Positions 28,456 to 38,353 are shown, numbered from the stretch's first letter. The stretch is 64,000 bases of DNA from Rhodothermaceae bacterium (GCA_009838195.1 VXSC01000008.1:92315-156314), one strand, 5' to 3'. Notes: generated by a model from the letters alone, not told the origin. Program-made: numbers and translations.

Positions 28456-29577
28456 GTGATACTCATATTAAAACCCAATACGGACCAGGATTCGCCACGG
28501 TATGGACTCCTGACGCGTTATCTGGACTCGCTCGTGAACATTACCTATCAAGTCCGGCATATTCAGGGTACTGGTCAGCGACTGACTGAGATCTACCTAC
28601 TGGGGGATACCAAATCCCTCTCAATGGAATTCATGCGAAGCCTGCCCTGCGTGCAGCGTGTAGTCCGTGTACAGGAAGCCTACCGAGTGCTCGGAAGACA
28701 TGGCCAGGAAGACTTCCCTCATCAGTTTGAATACAACGGAATCACATTCAATCAAACGAATCTCCATGTATTTGCTGGACTGTGCGCAGTGGATACTCCG
28801 GAGCATGTAGAACTCATGATGAAGGCGCTCAAGGAAAACGGGCAAGCCTGCACTCGAATGGGAGCCTACAAACCACGTACTAATCCCTATTCTTTCCAGG
28901 GACACGGAAAAAACTGTCTCCCCTATGTCTTTCAACTCGCGGGCAAATACGACATCCGAATCATTTGCATGGAAGTCACGCACGAATCGCATATCCTAGA
29001 GATTCATGAGGCTCTCGAGGCCACAGGGCATCCCACCGGCGTCATGCTGCAGATCGGTACGCGTAATACACAGAATTTTGAACTACTCAAGTGTGCTGGC
29101 CGTCAGGATAACTACCCCGTCCTGATCAAGAGAGGATTTGGAATCACATTAAATGAATCACTGAATGCGGCGGAATACCTGGCCAGTGAAGGGAATCGAC
29201 GCGTGATCTTTGCACTGCGTGGAATGAAAACGAACCTGGGTGATCCACATCGAAATTTCGTTGACTTCTCGCATGTACCGGTCGTCCATCGACTCACTCG
29301 AATGCCTGTATGCATTGATCCATCCCACTCTGTCGGCAACAGGCAACGAAGCCCGGATGGATTATTGGATGTGATGCATGCTACAGCACAGGGCATTATC
29401 GCCGGAGCAAATATGGTACTTGTTGATTTCCATCCAAAACCTGCCAAGGCATTGGTGGATGGCCCCCAGGCACTGCGTCCAGATGAACTTCCGCTCTTTC
29501 TGGAAGATGTTCAGATTGCACGTGATGCCTATCTCAAACGTGTTGCGCTGGTTCAATCCAGACAAGAGGCCGCGTAA
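28456..29577 (+). CDS. 3-deoxy-7-phosphoheptulonate (DAHP) synthase, type I beta
   Basis: The best start is GTG at 28456, 22 bp after nagB, giving 373 residues; a longer frame would start within nagB. Residues about 1-80 resemble the ferredoxin-like regulatory domain of Thermotoga-type DAHP synthases (VILILKPNTDQDSPRYG). The barrel follows: CAVDTPEHVELMMKALKE, RMGAYKPRTNPYSFQGHG, MLQIGTRNTQNFELL, VLIKRGF, CIDPSHSVGNR and VDFHPKPAKALVDGPQ. The enzyme condenses PEP and erythrose-4-P, the first step to aromatic amino acids, and the N-domain is the usual site of Tyr/Phe feedback. It overlaps pepF by 25 bp convergently. Confidence 0.88.
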   Translation: MILILKPNTDQDSPRYGLLTRYLDSLVNITYQVRHIQGTGQRLTEIYLLGDTKSLSMEFMRSLPCVQRVVRVQEAYRVLGRHGQEDFPHQFEYNGITFNQTNLHVFAGLCAVDTPEHVELMMKALKENGQACTRMGAYKPRTNPYSFQGHGKNCLPYVFQLAGKYDIRIICMEVTHESHILEIHEALEATGHPTGVMLQIGTRNTQNFELLKCAGRQDNYPVLIKRGFGITLNESLNAAEYLASEGNRRVIFALRGMKTNLGDPHRNFVDFSHVPVVHRLTRMPVCIDPSHSVGNRQRSPDGLLDVMHATAQGIIAGANMVLVDFHPKPAKALVDGPQALRPDELPLFLEDVQIARDAYLKRVALVQSRQEAA

Positions 29578-31340
29578 CAGGCTTCGGCCCGCTCGATCAG
29601 TGCTTCGACCTCACTGAGTCCTTTGTGCCAGAATTCTGGATCTTGCAAGTCAACCCCCAAGCGGCCAACAAGGATATGTGGCCAATCGGATCCACCTGCC
29701 CTCATTAACTCAATGTATTGATCTGGAAATTCGTCAGGAGATTCGAGGTAGCGTTTATACAGGGCCAATACTAACAGCTCCCCGAATGCATATGCGTAGA
29801 CATAGCCTGGTGTATGCAAAAAATGCGGGATATAACTCCACCAGCTACGATACTGCTCAGTGAGTACCACGCTATTGCCAAACATAGCTGATTGAGTAGA
29901 CATCCAGTACTCTGCAAATTTATCCGACGATAATTCTCCCTCCTCACGCCTTGCGGTGTGGATCGCGTGCTCAAATCGATTCATGGCAACTTGGCGGAAG
30001 ACGGTTGCCATGGTATCATCAATCTTGCTCACCAGAAGCGTCAGCACATTACGTGGATTAGGCTCTTCCGCCAACAAGCGCTGGAACGTAAGCATCTCCC
30101 CGAACACAGAGGCCGTCTCCGCCGTAGTTAACGGGGTAGAAGCCTGCAAGTAACCCTGTTCTCTTGAAAGGAACTGATGCACCCCATGCCCAAGCTCATG
30201 TGCTAGGGTTTGCACATCTCGTGCACGCCCGGTATAATTTAACAGCACGTAGGGATGTACACTGGGGACTGAGCCATGGCTGAATGCCCCACCCTGCTTG
30301 CCCACCTGTACGGGTGCATCGATCCACTTTTCTTCAAAAAACCGCTCGGCAACATCCGCCAGAAGTGTATGAAATCCCCGGTAACTCTCCAGGGTAATAT
30401 GTCTGGCATTACTCCATGAATAGTGGGTGTCGCTCTCTCCGACAGGTGCATACCGGTCATAATCATAAAGTGGGTTGAGCCCCAGAATTTTAGCCTTAAG
30501 TTCATAAAAGCGAGCCACCAGGTCATAACGGCTCACTACCGCCTGCACCAGAGCTTCTGCTGTTTCATCGGCAATCTCATTGCCCAGGTTACGGGACTTG
30601 AGCCAGTGTGGCAACCCTCGCATACGGTCATTTGCAGCCTTGTCAGCCAGCAGTGTATTGAAGATGTACGTGAGCGTATGCTCATTCGAGGCGAGCCCTT
30701 TTGAAAAGCTGTCCGCAGCCTCTTTGCGTAGTCCCCGGTCGTGGGCATGAAGCTTTGTGAGCAAATGCTCCTGAGGAAGAACTTCTCCTCGAAGTGTAAA
30801 GCGCATTCTACTGGTTGTCTCAGTGAAGTAGCGCATCCAGGCAGATCTTCCGGTCACCTGCGTCTCTGCCAGAATCTTCTCCTCTGCCTCTGAGAGGGTG
30901 TAGTCCTTAAGAAGTCGTTCACATTCTAGAAAATGACGATATCCGGCAAGTTCGTCACCCTCCATCAATACCCGAGCCTGATCATCATCCACTCTCATCC
31001 ACTCCAACCCAAAGAATAGCAGGTTCTTACTAATTTGCGTGGACAACTCACGAACATGCTGCAGAAGTGCGCCACGTACCGGATCATCCGTAGCCGTAAC
31101 CCACGAGAGGTAGGCATAAGTCATTGCGCGACCAACCCGCTCTTGAATCAGCTCGTACTCCGTGATCGCCTCCTTCATCTGAATTACCTCCAGACTTGCT
31201 ACCCTGCCCCTCCATGACTTGTTAAACCTTTCCGCGTCACTGGTTACATCAATCAGGTCTTTTCGTAAATCGGACTCACTCAGATAAAGATGAGTCAGAT
31301 CCCAATGTACATTTTCAGCACCGGTCGTTTGAGAGTCCAT
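29553..31340 (-). CDS. pepF: M3-family oligoendopeptidase F
   Basis: A 595-residue metallopeptidase with zinc motif HELGH at 381-385 and the third ligand region TAETASVFGEML about 27 residues later. The N-terminal helical domain and the GPF-like core FSHGSVPSVHPYVLLNY match PepF/M3B enzymes, which are cytosolic and cut peptides of about 7-20 residues. No signal peptide. Downstream it meets DAHP synthase tail to tail. The start at 31340 (MDSQTTGAEN) precedes the conserved WDLTHLY block closely, so it is likely right. Confidence 0.88.
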   Translation of the reverse strand: MDSQTTGAENVHWDLTHLYLSESDLRKDLIDVTSDAERFNKSWRGRVASLEVIQMKEAITEYELIQERVGRAMTYAYLSWVTATDDPVRGALLQHVRELSTQISKNLLFFGLEWMRVDDDQARVLMEGDELAGYRHFLECERLLKDYTLSEAEEKILAETQVTGRSAWMRYFTETTSRMRFTLRGEVLPQEHLLTKLHAHDRGLRKEAADSFSKGLASNEHTLTYIFNTLLADKAANDRMRGLPHWLKSRNLGNEIADETAEALVQAVVSRYDLVARFYELKAKILGLNPLYDYDRYAPVGESDTHYSWSNARHITLESYRGFHTLLADVAERFFEEKWIDAPVQVGKQGGAFSHGSVPSVHPYVLLNYTGRARDVQTLAHELGHGVHQFLSREQGYLQASTPLTTAETASVFGEMLTFQRLLAEEPNPRNVLTLLVSKIDDTMATVFRQVAMNRFEHAIHTARREEGELSSDKFAEYWMSTQSAMFGNSVVLTEQYRSWWSYIPHFLHTPGYVYAYAFGELLVLALYKRYLESPDEFPDQYIELMRAGGSDWPHILVGRLGVDLQDPEFWHKGLSEVEALIERAEACYAASCLD

Positions 31341-31425
31341 TACACTGTGGAAATTAGCACTCGCGTAGAACCTTGATTGCTATAAATTGTTGTAATCTGA
31401 TACCGTAACACAATCCAATACCTTG

Positions 31426-31746
31426 ATGTCCTATCAGTCAATTGACTCCATTAATGATTTCGATGCGATCCTAAAACAGTCCGATTCGGAAACAGTCGCA
31501 GTCTTCAAGCATAGCTCCACTTGCGATCTCTCTGCTACGGCCAAGGATGAAATGGCAAACGTCAAGCTCCCCGTCTTTGAGCTTGTTGTTCAGACGGCAC
31601 GCCCTCTGTCCAATCATATTGAGGCTCATTTTGGGATTCGACACGAATCGCCTCAAGTGATTTTAATCTCCCGAGGCGAGTCCATCTATAACGCGTCTCA
31701 TCGGGCTGTGACTGCGGACAGTATCCACGCAGCTGCTGCACAGTAG
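31426..31746 (+). CDS. YtxJ-like monothiol redox protein (bacillithiol system)
   Basis: A 106-residue thioredoxin-fold protein starting at the ATG at 31426 (a TTG lies one codon before). The active-site region is FKHSSTCDLSATA, with a single Cys where YtxJ-family proteins carry a Cys-Pro type motif. The cis-Pro region is ESPQVILISRGE. YtxJ proteins are linked to bacillithiol-dependent redox work in Firmicutes and Bacteroidetes. The function here is by family. It is divergent from pepF. The C-terminal end overlaps an open frame on the other strand that extends past the fdxA remnant. Confidence 0.72.
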   Translation: MSYQSIDSINDFDAILKQSDSETVAVFKHSSTCDLSATAKDEMANVKLPVFELVVQTARPLSNHIEAHFGIRHESPQVILISRGESIYNASHRAVTADSIHAAAAQ

Positions 31747-31842
31747 TGGTCCAGGAGTCAGATGAGCCATTCTAAGCAATCTTGAGGTTCCCCGTCCGCT
31801 GGTTAGGGATAATGCTATATCGCTGGCCAGATTTATAGTCGC

Positions 31843-32067
31843 TTTACCCGGATTTAGGCTGAGAAATTCCGCAAATTTGTTCGTTATTTGAACAAATTCC
31901 TCGTGATCTTCTGGCGACTCTCTCATTCGAGTGATATTTCGCCAGACCCCGAAATATTCCGTATTGAATTTTAGCCATTTGGAGTCAGGATCATCCTCAT
32001 TTTCTGGCTTCATCGCCTCAATGGGGCATTCAGGTTCACAGACTACACCATCGATGCATTCACCCTG
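31843..32067 (-). pseudogene. Ferredoxin fdxA remnant, C-terminal part only
   Basis: The minus strand reads [19 protein letters not shown] followed by SKWLKFNTEYFGVWRNIT and a KFAEFLSLNPGK end, a clear match to the C-terminal two-thirds of 7Fe FdxA-type ferredoxins (canonical CIDCGVCEPECP and WLELNAEYAKVWPNIT). The N-terminal cluster-binding half is absent, the second Cys of CxxCxxC is Gly here, and an in-frame stop lies at 32068-32070, inside the end of metH. It is therefore a truncated, decayed gene that starts where metH ends. The frame stays open to 31663 without further similarity. Confidence 0.7.
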
Positions 32068-34690
32068 CTACTGCTTCGACTTCTGCTGGATCATAGTTCA
32101 AAATCGGCCCTAACCAGCGCTCCACCTCACGCACCTGCATCCCTTTGCGGCGAGCATAGTCCTCAACCTGATCCCGATCAATCCGGCCAACGGCGAAATA
32201 AGTGCTTTCTGGATGCGCAATGTACAATCCAGAAACAGAGGCAGCGGGGATCATTGCACAGCTAGTGGTCAATTCCATCCCAATGCGATTCGCGTCAAGC
32301 AAGCGAAAAATCGTCTCCTTCTCCGTATGGTCGGGCTGGCAGGGATAACCCGGCGCCGGTCGAATACCAGAGTAAGCCTCTTTGATTAAGGCTTCATTGT
32401 CATAGTTTTCATCCGCCGCATATCCCCAAAGCTCCTTCCGGACACGCTCATGCATATACTCCGCCAGAGCTTCTGCAAATCGATCAGCAAGGGACTTGAT
32501 CATGATCGCTGAATAGTCATCGGAATCGGCCTCAAACATTTTGGCAATCTGCTCCGCCTCGGTTCCGGAAGTGACCGCGAAGGCCCCAACATGATCACCC
32601 ACCTCTGCAATGAAGTCAGACAGAGCAAAATTGGCTCGGCCATTGTCTTTTATCATTTGCTGACGAAGTGTAAAGAACGTTTCGCCAGTATTGAGCTTGA
32701 TATCGTCACCGTCCCGGGAAGCCTCCCAAAAACCAACAACAGCTTTCGGCTTGAACCAACCCTGATCCATGATTTGTTGCAGCATCACCTGGGTATCGCG
32801 CCAAAGGTCACGCGCCGCTTTACCTTTCGTCTCGTGTTCCAGGATTTTTGGATATCGTCCAGCTAGGTTCCAGGTTACGAAATATGGGGTCCAGTCAATG
32901 TAGCGAGCGAGCTGTGACAGATCAAAGTCCTCAAAAACTTTGGTGCCTTTATAACTCGGGACTTGAGGAGCCGGAGTCTGCAGCTTGTGCGCGTGGCTAC
33001 GTGCTACTTGAATCGAATAGCGTGGCTTTGGTGGACCACCCACTCGGCGGTCACGCATTCGCTGATACTTGGCCTTTATGGTCTCAACAAAAAGTGGGCG
33101 CTCATCATCGGAGAACAATGAGGAGACAGTCCCAATCGCACGGCTTGCATCGGTAACGTGAATAGATGGGCCATTGCTGCGGGCCGGGTCGATTTTCACG
33201 GCTGTATGCACTGGAGAGGTAGTTGCCCCTCCGATCAACAGAGGCTGTTTCATGCCAAGACGCTGCATTTCGCCTGCTACATAGACCATTTCGTCCAGAC
33301 TTGGTGTGATGAGTCCAGAGAGACCAATAATATCAACCTGTTCTTCTTTGGCTTTGTTGAGAATATTCTCACACGGCACCATAACGCCCATATCAACAAC
33401 CTCATAGCCGTTGCACGCAAGCACTACACCGACAATATTCTTCCCGATATCGTGTACATCACCTTTGACGGTGGCCATCAGGATTTTGCCATTCGAAGCG
33501 TCAACGACTCCTAGCTTTTCTTTATCGGCCTGCATGAACGGGTCGAGATAAGCTACAGCCGCTTTCATGACACGGGCAGACTTCACAACTTGCGGCAAGA
33601 ACATTCTACCGGACCCAAACAGGTCACCCACCACGTTCATGCCATCCATGAGCGGGCCTTCAATAACATGCAACGGGCGGTCCGCCTCAGCTCTGGCCTC
33701 CTCCGTATCCTCGACAATAAATTCGGTGATTCCATTTACAAGTGCATATTCAAGCCGCTTCTCCACAGGGAGTTTGCGCCAAGACATATCTTTTTGTACC
33801 GACTTTCCTTTTTGACCACGGAACTGCTCGGCGTAATCAACGAGCGCCTCTGTCGCGCCCTCATTACGGTTGAGGATCACATCTTCGACCAGTTCTCGCA
33901 GTGTCGGTTCAATCTCGTCATAGATATCCAGTTGACCAGCATTCACAATTCCCATGTTCATCCCGGCAGGGATCGCGTGATACAAAAAGACGGAATGCAT
34001 CGCCCGACGCACTGGCTCATTGCCACGGAAACTGAAGGATACATTCGAGAGCCCACCCGAGATATGACAGCCAAGGCATGTCCTACGGATGACCCGTGCT
34101 GCCTCAATAAAATCAACTGCATAATTATTGTGTTCTGGAATTCCCGTGGCAACGGCAAAAATGTTTGGGTCAAAAATTATGTCTTCGGCGGGGAAACCAA
34201 CTTCTTCGGTAAGAATCTTGAATGCCCGCTGACAAATCTCAATCTTGCGTGATGCAGTGTCCGCCTGACCCACCTCATCAAACGCCATCACGATGACTGC
34301 TGCGCCGTAAGACAGACATGCATGTGCTCGCTCTCGAAACTGATCCTCTCCTTCCTTCAGTGAGATTGAATTGACCACGGCCTTGCCTTGGACACATTTG
34401 AGACCTGCCTCGATCACTTCCCACTTTGAGCTGTCAATCATGATTGGCACCCGGGCAATGTCGGGCTCGGCGGCAATCAGGTTGAGGAAGGTTTGCATGG
34501 CTTTGACACCATCAAGCATCCCCTCATCCATATTTACATCAATGATCTGTGCACCGCTTTCGACCTGCTGTCGTGCAACTTCTACGGCGGTCGCATAATC
34601 GCCACTCACGATCAGTCTCCGGAACTTGGCGGAACCGGTCACATTGGTCCGCTCACCAATGTTTACAAATGTCTGGGCAGCTGTACTCAT
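32060..34690 (-). CDS. metH: Methionine synthase, pterin-, cobalamin- and activation-domain protein
   Basis: An 876-residue protein equal to the C-terminal three modules of cobalamin-dependent MetH: methyltetrahydrofolate-binding pterin domain (about 1-290, [13 protein letters not shown]), B12-binding domain with DVHDIG at 411-416 (His413 as cobalt ligand) and the AdoMet-dependent reactivation domain near the C-terminus ([12 protein letters not shown]). The homocysteine domain is encoded separately upstream (34785-35864). Together they transfer methyl from methyl-H4folate to homocysteine. Split MetH is known in Bacteroidetes. It follows the homocysteine-domain gene by 94 bp and has an AGGGA ribosome site. 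It is the third gene of the methionine operon. Confidence 0.9.
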   Translation of the reverse strand: MSTAAQTFVNIGERTNVTGSAKFRRLIVSGDYATAVEVARQQVESGAQIIDVNMDEGMLDGVKAMQTFLNLIAAEPDIARVPIMIDSSKWEVIEAGLKCVQGKAVVNSISLKEGEDQFRERAHACLSYGAAVIVMAFDEVGQADTASRKIEICQRAFKILTEEVGFPAEDIIFDPNIFAVATGIPEHNNYAVDFIEAARVIRRTCLGCHISGGLSNVSFSFRGNEPVRRAMHSVFLYHAIPAGMNMGIVNAGQLDIYDEIEPTLRELVEDVILNRNEGATEALVDYAEQFRGQKGKSVQKDMSWRKLPVEKRLEYALVNGITEFIVEDTEEARAEADRPLHVIEGPLMDGMNVVGDLFGSGRMFLPQVVKSARVMKAAVAYLDPFMQADKEKLGVVDASNGKILMATVKGDVHDIGKNIVGVVLACNGYEVVDMGVMVPCENILNKAKEEQVDIIGLSGLITPSLDEMVYVAGEMQRLGMKQPLLIGGATTSPVHTAVKIDPARSNGPSIHVTDASRAIGTVSSLFSDDERPLFVETIKAKYQRMRDRRVGGPPKPRYSIQVARSHAHKLQTPAPQVPSYKGTKVFEDFDLSQLARYIDWTPYFVTWNLAGRYPKILEHETKGKAARDLWRDTQVMLQQIMDQGWFKPKAVVGFWEASRDGDDIKLNTGETFFTLRQQMIKDNGRANFALSDFIAEVGDHVGAFAVTSGTEAEQIAKMFEADSDDYSAIMIKSLADRFAEALAEYMHERVRKELWGYAADENYDNEALIKEAYSGIRPAPGYPCQPDHTEKETIFRLLDANRIGMELTTSCAMIPAASVSGLYIAHPESTYFAVGRIDRDQVEDYARRKGMQVREVERWLGPILNYDPAEVEAVAG

Positions 34691-34784
34691 TCCCTATCCG
34701 GGCCTTTGTTTGGCCAGAAGCCCTTGAGGTTATGATTATCAGGATTGGTCACCCTATTGGCCATAGATCCCCTTCTCCCTCAGT

Positions 34785-35864
34785 TTAATTCGCCAATTCA
34801 AAAGATTCCAAGCCCGCAAGTCGTAACGTATCCCTACTTCCGACTGGAATTCGTGGCTGCAAACCCTCTATTGCCTCCGCGATTGCACAAATATGCTCTG
34901 GAGTAGTGCCACAACATCCCCCGAGGATATTCACGATGCCATCCTGAGCCCATTTACCGACTTCGTCTGCGGTCTCCTGTGGTGACTCCTCATACTGTCC
35001 CATCTCGTTGGGCAGCCCAGCATTCGGATACGCGGCAACCCAGGTATCTGCAACACGGGACATAGCGGCAATATGCGGACGCATTAGATCGGCACCAAGT
35101 GCACAATTGAACCCCACCGCAAATGGTTTTACGTGGCGTATCGAATGCCAAAATGCTTCAACTGTTTGACCTGACAGGGTGCGCCCCGACCGGTCTGTAA
35201 TAGTCCCGGAAATCCAAACCGGTAGCTTTTCAAGGCCTTCTGCCTCGAGATCAACGATCGCTTTGATTGCTGCCTTGCAGTTTAGTGTATCGGTGACCGT
35301 CTCGATCAAATAGAGATGTACTCCGCCTCTATTCAGAGCTTCGATTTGCTCACGATACGCTTGGTAGACCTGGTCAAATGTTACTTCCCGTGCGCCAGGA
35401 TCATTGACATCTGCGCTCATGGAGAGCATCTTGTTCAGCGGCCCAATGGAGCCTGCGACGAAGCGTGGCTTCTGCGGCTCTTTTTTTGTCCACTTATCTG
35501 CCGATGCGCGGGCAAGTTTTGCACCTTGGTAATTGATATCAACGACTGACCGGAGATCAAGTGCGTAATCATCCTGTACGATCGTTGTCGCGGAGAAGGT
35601 ATTCGTCTCTGAGATATCCGCCCCGGCCGCAAAATAGGCGTCATGCAATTCTGTCACATACTCTGGTCGTGTTAAGCATAGAATATCATTATTGCCCTTC
35701 ATATGAACCGGGTATTCTTCCTCAGAGAACCGTGCCCCGCGATAATCCTCTTCTTCAAGCCCCATTCTTTGAAACATCGCACCCCAACAACCATCAAGTA
35801 GCAATATGCGCTGCTTGACAGCTAAGTAGAGCTGATCAATACGGCCTTGGCGATTGGTCATCAA
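34785..35864 (-). CDS. Methionine synthase, homocysteine-binding subunit
   Basis: A 359-residue homocysteine S-methyltransferase domain: LLLDGCWGAMFQRMG near the start, ETNTFSATTI at 87-96, and the three zinc-binding cysteines Cys254 (GFNCALG) and Cys317/Cys318 (GGCCGTTPEHI). It corresponds to the N-terminal module of full MetH. It lies between the MetF fusion and the metH remainder on the same strand, so the three probably form one transcript. The C-terminus shows no sign of a broken join to the next gene, so the split looks natural and not a frameshift. Confidence 0.88.
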   Translation of the reverse strand: MMTNRQGRIDQLYLAVKQRILLLDGCWGAMFQRMGLEEEDYRGARFSEEEYPVHMKGNNDILCLTRPEYVTELHDAYFAAGADISETNTFSATTIVQDDYALDLRSVVDINYQGAKLARASADKWTKKEPQKPRFVAGSIGPLNKMLSMSADVNDPGAREVTFDQVYQAYREQIEALNRGGVHLYLIETVTDTLNCKAAIKAIVDLEAEGLEKLPVWISGTITDRSGRTLSGQTVEAFWHSIRHVKPFAVGFNCALGADLMRPHIAAMSRVADTWVAAYPNAGLPNEMGQYEESPQETADEVGKWAQDGIVNILGGCCGTTPEHICAIAEAIEGLQPRIPVGSRDTLRLAGLESFELAN

Positions 35865-36002
35865 ACTTCGGCGACGGTTACATAAATGAGCATAGCGAAG
35901 CCTGTATCTATCCCTCGACTACGGCGCGAACGAATCCTGAAGAGCACTGCCGGAGCAGTGCATTGACAATCCGGTAATGAACAAGAACTTTCCATGGTCC
36001 TA

Positions 36003-37883
36003 TTACACCACCGCCTGCGGCTTCAATCCAAGTAATCGACAGGTAGACAGTGCCAAGCTCGCGCGATTAAGCGTATAGAAATGAAACTCATTCACGCCTT
36101 GCTCTGATAGCTTGTGGCAGAGTTCGGCGGCTACATTCGCCGTGATGAATTCACACGTCACCGTATCTTCATCAGTCCCCTCGTAAAGCTCATGCAGCCA
36201 GTCTGGTAAATTGACCTGGCAGAGATCTGCAATACGTTTCATGCCTTTGAAGTTCGGTTGCAGCATGATCCCGGGTACAATCGGCATGGTAACCCCACCT
36301 GCCCGTGCACGGTCAAGAAAGGCAAAGTAGACCGCCGGCTCAAAGAAAAATTGTGTAATCGCGCGGTCAGCACCAGCATCCTGTTTGGCTCTTAAAAATG
36401 CGATATCCCGGTCCCAGCCTCGACTATGCGGATGTTGCTCTGGATAGCAGGAAACGCTGATTTCAAATCTGGCATCAGGCACAGCGTCATGTGCTCGAAT
36501 CCCCTCAATCAATTCGATGCTATTGCGAAAACCACCTGGATGTTGCTCAAATTTTTCGCCGATGCCTTCGGGAGGATCGCCTCGCAGTGCCACCAGGTGA
36601 CGTATGCCCGCTCGCCATAAATCGACTGCGACCTGTAAAACTTCTTCCTTGGTTGCGCTCACACAGGTCAGATGCGCGGCCGGCAAGAGCGGAGTGTCCT
36701 GTGCAATTTTGGTGACAATCCTTTGCGTTCGATTTCGTGTAGTGCCACCAGCTCCGTAGGTTACAGACACAAAACGCGGTGCCATTGGTGTCAGGCGTGC
36801 AACCGATTCCCAGAGCTTGGCCTCCATCTTGTCCGTTTTCGGTGGAAAGAACTCGAATGAGACGTTGGGAGCTGGTTTCGATTGCTGCTCCGCAGCGGCG
36901 AGTTGATTCACGCTGTAGCCTCCTGGTGGACTGGCATGCCAAGTCGCCGTCCAAATGAGAACGCTGATGCCCTGATCAAGTGAGGCGGGTGGGTCAAATT
37001 TCTTCACCTGTACGGAAAACCCGGCTGCTTCCGCCCATTGCAGCATATCGTCTTCGGAAATTCCAAGCCGATAGTGTCCCTGGGATTCACGTAAAAACTC
37101 GAGTTCATGCGGGGCAAAATCAACGACAAGAAGTTGCCCTCCCGGTTTGAGAATGCGTGCAGCCTCTGTGATTACATCCTCGGGTTTTTCGAGATAATGC
37201 AACACTTGATGCACGATAACAAAATCAGCACTATCGCTCTCGAAAGGGGTATGCGTGGCATCACCCTGACGAACGCGTGCGTTGCCTATCCCTGCTCGGC
37301 TGAGGTTTGCCCGTGCAACAGTTAGCATCTGATGGGCGAGATCAAGGCCTTCGGCCTCCTGTGTGTACGGGGACAGCAAAATCAGCATCCGCCCGGTACC
37401 GGTCCCAAGATCAATGACGCGCTCAAAGTGGTATGTCCCAATATGATCAAGGATGGCCTGCTCAATTGCTGCATCGGGATAATGCAGAGCCCGCAACCGG
37501 TCCCAGTCTTCGGCGATTTCTGAAAAGTAGGTCGCGGCTGATTTTGCACGAACTTTGCGAACCCGCTGCAGGGCTTTAAGGTCAGACGTAAATGGATCAC
37601 TATCGGTCTCTAATTCAGCAAAGAGTCCCTGCAGTAGCCTTCCGGCCCAACCTTTATTTTGGATTCGATAGAATACCCAAGATCCCTCAGGCAGCCGTTC
37701 GACCAAGCCCGCCCGTGCCAATGTCTTTAGATGATGTGAGAGACGTGGTTGACTTTGATTGAGAATTTGTGCCAGTTCACCAACAGCAAGGTCGCCACAG
37801 CGCAGCAGCACAAGAATGCGTAGCCGGTTCGGCTCGCCAGCCGCCTTCATAGCACCAATAAGCAGCCTCTGACACACGTCCAT
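36003..37883 (-). CDS. ArsR-type regulator / methyltransferase / MetF triple-domain fusion
   Basis: A 626-residue single frame with three parts. Residues 1-95: ArsR winged helix (GEPNRLRILVLLRCGDLAVGEL, SQPRLSHHLKTLARAGLVE). Residues about 110-318: class I SAM-dependent methyltransferase (VIDLGTGTGRML at 156-167, LDLAHQML, and ARILKPGGQLLVVDF at 242-256). A Gln/Ala-rich linker follows to 338. Residues 338-626: full-length methylenetetrahydrofolate reductase (VSFEFFPPKT, FVSVTYGAGG, ALRGDPPEG, ADRAITQFFFEP). In alphaproteobacteria an ArsR-methyltransferase gene stands next to metF and metH, and ArsR-type SahR senses S-adenosylhomocysteine. Here sensor and enzyme are joined, first in the methionine operon. 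Confidence 0.88.
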   Translation of the reverse strand: MDVCQRLLIGAMKAAGEPNRLRILVLLRCGDLAVGELAQILNQSQPRLSHHLKTLARAGLVERLPEGSWVFYRIQNKGWAGRLLQGLFAELETDSDPFTSDLKALQRVRKVRAKSAATYFSEIAEDWDRLRALHYPDAAIEQAILDHIGTYHFERVIDLGTGTGRMLILLSPYTQEAEGLDLAHQMLTVARANLSRAGIGNARVRQGDATHTPFESDSADFVIVHQVLHYLEKPEDVITEAARILKPGGQLLVVDFAPHELEFLRESQGHYRLGISEDDMLQWAEAAGFSVQVKKFDPPASLDQGISVLIWTATWHASPPGGYSVNQLAAAEQQSKPAPNVSFEFFPPKTDKMEAKLWESVARLTPMAPRFVSVTYGAGGTTRNRTQRIVTKIAQDTPLLPAAHLTCVSATKEEVLQVAVDLWRAGIRHLVALRGDPPEGIGEKFEQHPGGFRNSIELIEGIRAHDAVPDARFEISVSCYPEQHPHSRGWDRDIAFLRAKQDAGADRAITQFFFEPAVYFAFLDRARAGGVTMPIVPGIMLQPNFKGMKRIADLCQVNLPDWLHELYEGTDEDTVTCEFITANVAAELCHKLSEQGVNEFHFYTLNRASLALSTCRLLGLKPQAVV

Positions 37884-37894
37884 CAGAACTCATT

Positions 37895-37916
37895 ATAAAT
37901 ATTTGTTTATATAAAC
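37895..37916. promoter_or_regulatory. Candidate operator/promoter of the methionine operon
   Basis: A perfect 12-bp palindrome GTTTATATAAAC at 37905-37916 overlaps an imperfect one, ATAAATATTTGTTTAT (37895-37910). ArsR-family proteins bind such AT-rich palindromes. On the minus strand a TATAAT sits at 37892-37897, only about 9 bases before the ATG at 37883. The fusion's own ArsR domain would be the natural ligand (autoregulation), but binding is inferred. Confidence 0.45.
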
Positions 37917-38353
37917 GCACCTTTTAATGAAAATGTTCAGAAATTGCAAAATTTAAATGTCTTCGGGTCGTCGAAAGGGGCTCATGCGGGGTCAGGTCCT
38001 AATGTGCATCCGATGAATCGCTGTGGTTTCAACTTTTACCTCGAAACGGGAAACCGTAGGTGGAAATGACTGCTTTTACAGGTTAGTCTACCAACCAAAG
38101 CAGTACTTCTATGGGTATCACTGAATATTCTTCCCTTCACGTCTAACCAACCCCAATAAACTCAAAGAGTGGACTCCCGTCGCACCACAGACATCGGGAA
38201 TCTTTGGTCAATAGGGACTACCAGTTTTGTGCTCACCGAGCACTACAATACATTCGTGAATCTGGTAAGTGCAATCACAGAGGGGACCCACCCTGGAGCG
38301 CTCACATCTAATAGCAAGCGGGCAGGGATGCTCTTTCAGGAAAATGGCAATCA
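37917..38353. other. Intergenic region between the methionine operon and recA
   Basis: About 440 bp upstream of the methionine operon and downstream of recA. The plus-strand frame at 38169-38468 has no recognisable features and overlaps recA. No SAM or SAH riboswitch core was recognised. The rest is unexplained. Confidence 0.4.
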
